Below, piece after piece: positions 5,711-9,055 of a stretch of DNA of 9,055 nt. The first letter of the stretch is position 1, and the number at the start of each line of letters is the position of its first letter. The notes under the pieces are model-generated. The model saw nothing but the letters and a program-made list of their open reading frames with translations. It made no database searches and was not told the DNA's origin. A program made the position numbers and the translations under genes. This DNA comes from Dethiosulfovibrio sp. (GTDB taxonomy: Bacteria > Synergistota > Synergistia > Synergistales > Dethiosulfovibrionaceae), in assembly GCA_028709985.1 (NCBI GenBank), contig JAQUTB010000044.1:1-9055 (forward strand), given 5' to 3'.

Positions 5711-6609
5711 ATGTTTTTCCTCCTCGGCCCCTGGATGGAGACCTTTCCAGCCCTCCCGGGAAGATAGCCCCGTACCACATTACACAGGGGCAGATCCTCC
5801 ACCATAAGGCTCTTGGCTGTCTCTTCCAGGGTCACGAAAACCCCACCCCTGCCTTTCACCTTGGCTATGAGCTCTTCCATGGATCCCAGCATGGACATCC
5901 CCTCCATCTCGGCGTGGATCGTGTGGACGTTGAGTCCATCGGTCATCATGTGGCAGTAACGGTCTGAGACGTTATATCTGTCCACTCCGTCCCTTCCCAG
6001 TATTTCGTCCATGGTTGGGAGGGTGGAGGGTATCTGGATCGTCCTCATGGGCTTGCCCTTGACCATCGGAATGAAGGGCCCCCTCCCCCTGGTGTCGCTG
6101 GCGTAGAGCAGGCCTTTTCGGTCCTCCATGGCGAGGCTGGCGTCGTTGGTCTTCCAGGCCGGGGCGGCGCAGGAACGGGGATAGATCCCCGTCAGCTTTC
6201 GGTACATCTCCCTGCCCCTGTCGAACTGACCCTCCATCTCGCTTTGACTCATTGAGTCCAGCCTGTCCTGCCAGTCCACATGGTCCCAGGCGTGAAGTCC
6301 CACCTCGTGGCCCTGAGAGAGGGCCTCTCTGAACACCGAGGGCCTGGAGGGCACTATCATAGGGGCAGGAAGGAGCGTCCCGTACATCATGGTCTTAAGG
6401 CCGTAGGTTCCCGGAGCGTCGGTTCGGAGCATCTTGGAAAGGAATCCCTTTCTGAAGATCCTCCTCACGGCCTTGCCCGAGTTGTCCGGCCCGAAGGAGA
6501 AGAAAAAAGACGCCCTTATCCCGGTCCTGTCGAAGAGGTCCAAAAGCCTGGGGACCCCCTCGATGTAGCCCCTTAAGGTGTCTACGTCTACTTTAAGGGC
6601 GACTTGCAT
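5707..6609 (-). CDS. arnD: ArnD: 4-deoxy-4-formamido-L-arabinose-phosphoundecaprenol deformylase
   Basis: ArnD removes the formyl group from undecaprenyl-phosphate-linked Ara4-formyl-N on the cytoplasmic face of the inner membrane, making the lipid-linked Ara4N that ArnT later uses. The 300-aa protein is a NodB/CE4-type metal-dependent deacetylase, and its length matches E. coli ArnD (about 296 aa). It aligns with remembered ArnD sequence almost throughout: DVDTLRGYIEGVPRLL (8-23) with metal/catalytic D8/D10, FSFGPDN (37-43), EVGLHAWDH (102-110) with metal-binding H106 and H110, DTRGRGPFIP (172-181), QIPSTLPTMDE (192-202), VHTIHAEMEG (228-237) and VVRGYLPGRAG (278-288). These ArnD-specific stretches separate it from generic polysaccharide deacetylases. 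No signal peptide is seen, in line with a cytoplasmic-side enzyme. ATG 6609 lies inside the end of the decarboxylase gene (17-bp overlap). Confidence 0.94.
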   Translation of the reverse strand: MQVALKVDVDTLRGYIEGVPRLLDLFDRTGIRASFFFSFGPDNSGKAVRRIFRKGFLSKMLRTDAPGTYGLKTMMYGTLLPAPMIVPSRPSVFREALSQGHEVGLHAWDHVDWQDRLDSMSQSEMEGQFDRGREMYRKLTGIYPRSCAAPAWKTNDASLAMEDRKGLLYASDTRGRGPFIPMVKGKPMRTIQIPSTLPTMDEILGRDGVDRYNVSDRYCHMMTDGLNVHTIHAEMEGMSMLGSMEELIAKVKGRGGVFVTLEETAKSLMVEDLPLCNVVRGYLPGRAGKVSIQGPRRKNI

Positions 6610-7603
6610 AGTACTGGACTGTCTTCCTGACCGCTTCTTTGAAGCCTATCTGAGGACGCCAATCAAGGAGCTCTATGGCCTTGGCGATGGACGGCTTTCT
6701 GTCCTGCACGTCCTCGTAGCCCTTTCCGTAATAGGACTGGGAAGGCTGCTCTATTAAAGTGGCCTCATCGGCGGATTTTGAGAAGGCGGGAAACTCCTTC
6801 ATTGCCTCCACTATCTCCAGGGCCAGGGCCTTTATCGAGTGGTTGCTGTCCGGGTTGCCTATGTTGAATATCTCGCCGTTTGCCGCGCCCTTGCGGTCCT
6901 CTATTATGGAGATGAGGCAGTCCACTCCGTCGGTTATATAGGTGAAGCTCCGTCTCTGGACTCCACCGTCCACCAGGGTTATAGGACGGCCCACCGACAC
7001 GTCGTATATCATCTGGGTTATGGAGCGAGCCTTTCTGTCCCTGGCGTCGTCGAAGGTGTCCAGCCTGGGGCCTATCCAGTTGAAGGGCCTGAAGAGGGTG
7101 TAGGGAAGGCCTCTCTCCTGGCCGTAGGCTGTTATGACCCGGTCCATCATCTGCTTGCTGCAGCTGTATATCCATCGGGTGTTCTTTATTGGGCCCTGTA
7201 TGAGCAGGCTCTCGTCCTCCAGGAGTGTGTCGCCGGAGCTCATGCCGTATACCTCCGAGGTGGAGGGGAAAATGATCCGTTTGGAGTGTTTTGCGCACAT
7301 CCTGACGATCTTCAGGTTCTGCTCGAAGTCCAGCTCGAAGGTCATGAGGGGGTTGGTTATGTAATAGGCCGGTTTTGCTATCCCTGCCAGGGGGAGAACC
7401 ACGTCGCACCGGCTTATCTGCTCCTCAATCCAGTCGTCCTGGTCGTACAGGTCTCCCAGTTTCACCGAGACCCGGTCTCCCAGCCCCTGGAGGTTGTCTC
7501 CCCTCAGGTCGAAGGCTGTCACAGTCCAGTCGGTCTTCTCCAGTATTCTCTCTATAAGATGGGAACCTATAAAACCGTTTGCTCCAAGTATAACTATTTT
7601 CAT
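6593..7603 (-). CDS. arnA: UDP-glucuronate oxidative decarboxylase (stand-alone ArnA C-terminal domain)
   Basis: The enzyme converts UDP-glucuronate with NAD+ to UDP-4-keto-pentose and CO2, in the cytoplasm; ArnB would then aminate the product. The 336-aa protein is an extended SDR matching the dehydrogenase half of E. coli ArnA. It has the NAD motif GANGFIG (7-13), CDVVLPLAGIAKP (66-78), NPLMTFELDFEQNL (84-97), KRIIFPSTSEVYGM (108-121) with S116 and E117, the catalytic Tyr/Lys pair Y146/K150 (YSCSK), FRPFNWIGPRLD (171-182), and SYYGKGYEDVQDRKPSI (290-306). R302 matches the Arg linked to decarboxylation (R619 of E. coli ArnA). The S/E/R set separates it from simple epimerases. In enterobacteria this domain is fused behind the formyltransferase; here it has its own ATG and ribosome site (GGAGG, complement of 7611-7615, 7 nt before ATG) and follows the formyltransferase gene after 20 bp. 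Confidence 0.94.
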   Translation of the reverse strand: MKIVILGANGFIGSHLIERILEKTDWTVTAFDLRGDNLQGLGDRVSVKLGDLYDQDDWIEEQISRCDVVLPLAGIAKPAYYITNPLMTFELDFEQNLKIVRMCAKHSKRIIFPSTSEVYGMSSGDTLLEDESLLIQGPIKNTRWIYSCSKQMMDRVITAYGQERGLPYTLFRPFNWIGPRLDTFDDARDRKARSITQMIYDVSVGRPITLVDGGVQRRSFTYITDGVDCLISIIEDRKGAANGEIFNIGNPDSNHSIKALALEIVEAMKEFPAFSKSADEATLIEQPSQSYYGKGYEDVQDRKPSIAKAIELLDWRPQIGFKEAVRKTVQYYASRP

Positions 7604-7623
7604 CTATGTCCCTCCACTTTTAA

Positions 7624-8580
7624 CTATATATTCGTCGGGCAGGCCGGTTTAGGCTCAGCGGTAAAGGTGGCCCCCAGCCTCAAATAGGATTTTGCGAAAG
7701 ACGGTCCGTCCAACTCGGGCTCTCCCTCGAACTGCACCTTCTGTATCTCCAGGTTCCCCTTTCCTGTGGACACCACCATGGGGTTCAAGCAGAGGACCGA
7801 TCCGGGCTTGCCCAAAGACGTGCCCTCCATGGGGGTTCCCCACCAAAAAAGGACTTTTTTGTCGCCGAAGAAGCTGAACGCCCCAGGATAGGGGTGGGTG
7901 ACCGCCCTTATGAGGTCGTATATCCGCTTGCTGCTCTGGTCCCACCGGATCAGGCCGTCCTCGGGCTTCCTGCCCCCGAACACCGTCGCCAGCGTGTCGT
8001 CCTGGGGCACTCCCTTGGCGTCGCCCGACTCTATTGATTCCAGGCTCCTGCCCAGTATCTCCGTGGCGGCGTCGGCGACCTTCAGAAAGACGTCCTTGGC
8101 TGTGTCTCCTTGCCCTATGGACACCACCTCCTGATCGACTATGTTCCCTCTGTCCGCTTTCTCGGTCATCCTGTGGAGGGTCGCCCCTGTCTCGGTCTCT
8201 CCGTTGAGCACGGCCCAGTTGATGCAGGCTCTACCTCTGTAGCGAGGGAGGAGGGATCCGTGCATGTTGAAGGCCCCCAGCTTTGCGAGCTTGAGCACCT
8301 TATCCGGTATGAGGTCCCTGTAGTAGAACGAAAAGATAACCTTAGGCTTTAACGCCTTTATGGCTTTGAAGGTTTCTTTGTCCGACAGGTCCAGGTCCAG
8401 CCACGGCTCGATCCCTCTGGAGCGGGCTAGTTCCGCCACGGATCTAAACCAGATCTCCTCCGAGGGGTTGTCGTTGTAGGTTATGACCGCCGTCACGTTG
8501 ACCCCTCGGTCCAGAAGGGTCTCAAGGCAGCGATACCCGACCTCGCTGTAGGCGAAGACCACCGTCGAGGGCCTAGTCAT
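7624..8580 (-). CDS. arnA: UDP-Ara4N formyltransferase (stand-alone ArnA N-terminal domain)
   Basis: The enzyme transfers a formyl group from N10-formyltetrahydrofolate to the 4-amino group of UDP-L-Ara4N, in the cytoplasm, giving the form that ArnC accepts. The 318-aa protein matches the first ~305 residues of E. coli ArnA and is of the methionyl-tRNA formyltransferase fold. It has VVFAYSEVG (7-15), TYNDNPSEE (34-42), VIFSFYYRDLI (81-91), catalytic N105 and H107 in FNMHGSLLPRYRGRA (104-118), NGETETGATLHRM (126-138), and D143 (KADRG). The C-terminal OB-like domain includes IRAVTHPYPGAFSFFG (224-239) and a Cys-Pro tail where E. coli ArnA continues into its decarboxylase. A TAA stop at 7624-7626 closes the gene here, so there is no fusion. 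The start overlaps the arnC stop by 8 bp, and AGGAGG (complement of 8590-8595) lies 9 nt before ATG. Confidence 0.94.
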   Translation of the reverse strand: MTRPSTVVFAYSEVGYRCLETLLDRGVNVTAVITYNDNPSEEIWFRSVAELARSRGIEPWLDLDLSDKETFKAIKALKPKVIFSFYYRDLIPDKVLKLAKLGAFNMHGSLLPRYRGRACINWAVLNGETETGATLHRMTEKADRGNIVDQEVVSIGQGDTAKDVFLKVADAATEILGRSLESIESGDAKGVPQDDTLATVFGGRKPEDGLIRWDQSSKRIYDLIRAVTHPYPGAFSFFGDKKVLFWWGTPMEGTSLGKPGSVLCLNPMVVSTGKGNLEIQKVQFEGEPELDGPSFAKSYLRLGATFTAEPKPACPTNI

Positions 8581-9055
8581 CGTCCTGTTCCTCCTGGTAG
8601 ACGTGGCGTATGACGTACCTAGGCCGTTTTCTTACCTCCTGGTAGACCCTGCCCACGTACTCTCCCCCTATGCCGACCGACATCATGGTTATCCCCATGA
8701 GGAAGAAGTTTATGGCGAAAAGGGTGAACACTCCCTCGGCCTCGGGCCCCAGGAATATCCGTCTCAGCACCAGCATGACGGTGAAGATAAGGCTCAGGAG
8801 GGCCACAGCTATGCCTGTCATGGTCACTGCCTGAAGAGGGACCATGGAGAAGCCGGTCATGAGGTCGAAGTTGAGCCGGATCAGCCTGAACAGGCCGTAT
8901 TTGGACTCGCCCTTCTTCCTCTCTGAGTGTCTTACCGATACCTCCACCGGGCTTAGCGCGAATTTCTGTGCCAGTGCCGGAATGAACGTGGTGGTCTCCT
9001 GACACTGGAGTATCAGGTCCACTATACGCCTCCTGTAGCCTCTCAGCATACAGCC
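8573..9055 (-). CDS. arnC: ArnC: undecaprenyl-phosphate Ara4FN transferase (5' part outside window)
   Basis: ArnC moves Ara4-formyl-N from UDP onto undecaprenyl phosphate at the inner membrane. Only the C-terminal 160 residues are present, roughly half of the ~320-aa E. coli protein; the GT2 catalytic domain lies beyond the right edge. The frame stays open to the edge, and the codons before the first Met read Gly-Cys, matching GCMLRAYRR of E. coli ArnC, so the internal ATG at 9049 is not the start. Conserved stretches are the TTFIPALAQKFA segment, the HSERKKGESKYG segment (the family's ER..GESKY), two membrane helices (about residues 67-94 and 105-130 of the visible part), the GVFTLFAINF segment, GGEYVGRVYQEVRKRPRY, and an acidic tail QEEQDDD. 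It is the first visible gene of the operon and overlaps the next start by 8 bp. Confidence 0.92.
   Translation of the reverse strand, partial: GCMLRGYRRRIVDLILQCQETTTFIPALAQKFALSPVEVSVRHSERKKGESKYGLFRLIRLNFDLMTGFSMVPLQAVTMTGIAVALLSLIFTVMLVLRRIFLGPEAEGVFTLFAINFFLMGITMMSVGIGGEYVGRVYQEVRKRPRYVIRHVYQEEQDDD

Noticed and set aside
6839..7687. Long plus-strand open frame opposite the decarboxylase gene
   Set aside because: It mirrors a highly conserved minus-strand gene and spans its start and the next gene's stop; a codon-bias artefact of GC-rich DNA.
8573..9049. A complete 158-aa small membrane protein starting at ATG 9049
   Set aside because: The frame remains open to the window edge with codons Gly-Cys before the Met, exactly as in ArnC (GCMLR...YRR). 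It is the 3' half of a longer gene.

Overview
The window looks like chromosomal DNA from an anaerobic, Gram-negative-type (diderm) bacterium. It carries a rubrerythrin (peroxide defence typical of anaerobes) and a lipid A L-Ara4N (4-amino-4-deoxy-L-arabinose) pathway, which only makes sense with an LPS-bearing outer membrane. It is GC-rich and dense, with heavy use of AGG/AGA for Arg and ATA for Ile. My best guess is Synergistota (Dethiosulfovibrio-like). This is an inference from gene content and codon style, not a database result.

Left part (1-3551), mostly independent genes. A PgsW-like poly-gamma-glutamate system protein (22-927, +) starts the window and probably continues a pgs/cap operon to the left. 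Its 5' coding end contains a strong terminator-like hairpin. A 10-TM EamA/DMT permease (902-1810, -) converges on it and overlaps it by 26 bp. A 124-bp divergent intergenic region then holds an extended -10 promoter for rubrerythrin (1935-2432, +). Rubrerythrin is closed by a clear Rho-independent terminator, and a cytoplasmic-type L-asparaginase (2496-3551, +) follows.

Right part (3517-9055), one tightly packed minus-strand operon read from the right edge leftwards: arnC (5' end outside the window), a stand-alone ArnA formyltransferase, a stand-alone ArnA UDP-glucuronate decarboxylase, arnD deformylase, ugd (UDP-glucose 6-dehydrogenase), and a ROK-family sugar kinase. Neighbouring genes overlap or lie within 20 bp. 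Together they run UDP-glucose -> UDP-GlcA (Ugd) -> UDP-4-keto-pentose (decarboxylase) -> [ArnB amination, not in the window] -> UDP-Ara4-formyl-N (formyltransferase) -> undecaprenyl-P-Ara4FN (ArnC) -> undecaprenyl-P-Ara4N (ArnD). ArnB, the ArnE/F flippase and the ArnT transferase are not here. arnB probably lies just off the right edge.

The main points for a second look are: the enterobacterial ArnA fusion existing as two adjacent genes in the same order as the fused domains; the ROK kinase appended to the arn operon, with His in place of one zinc-motif Cys; a well-formed minus-strand terminator buried in the asparaginase coding sequence that would end the arn-ROK transcript; and the terminator-like hairpin inside the start of pgsW. 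No RNA genes, IS elements, CRISPR arrays or prophage were seen. No gene-free stretch exceeds 125 bp. I did not find a wholly novel system.
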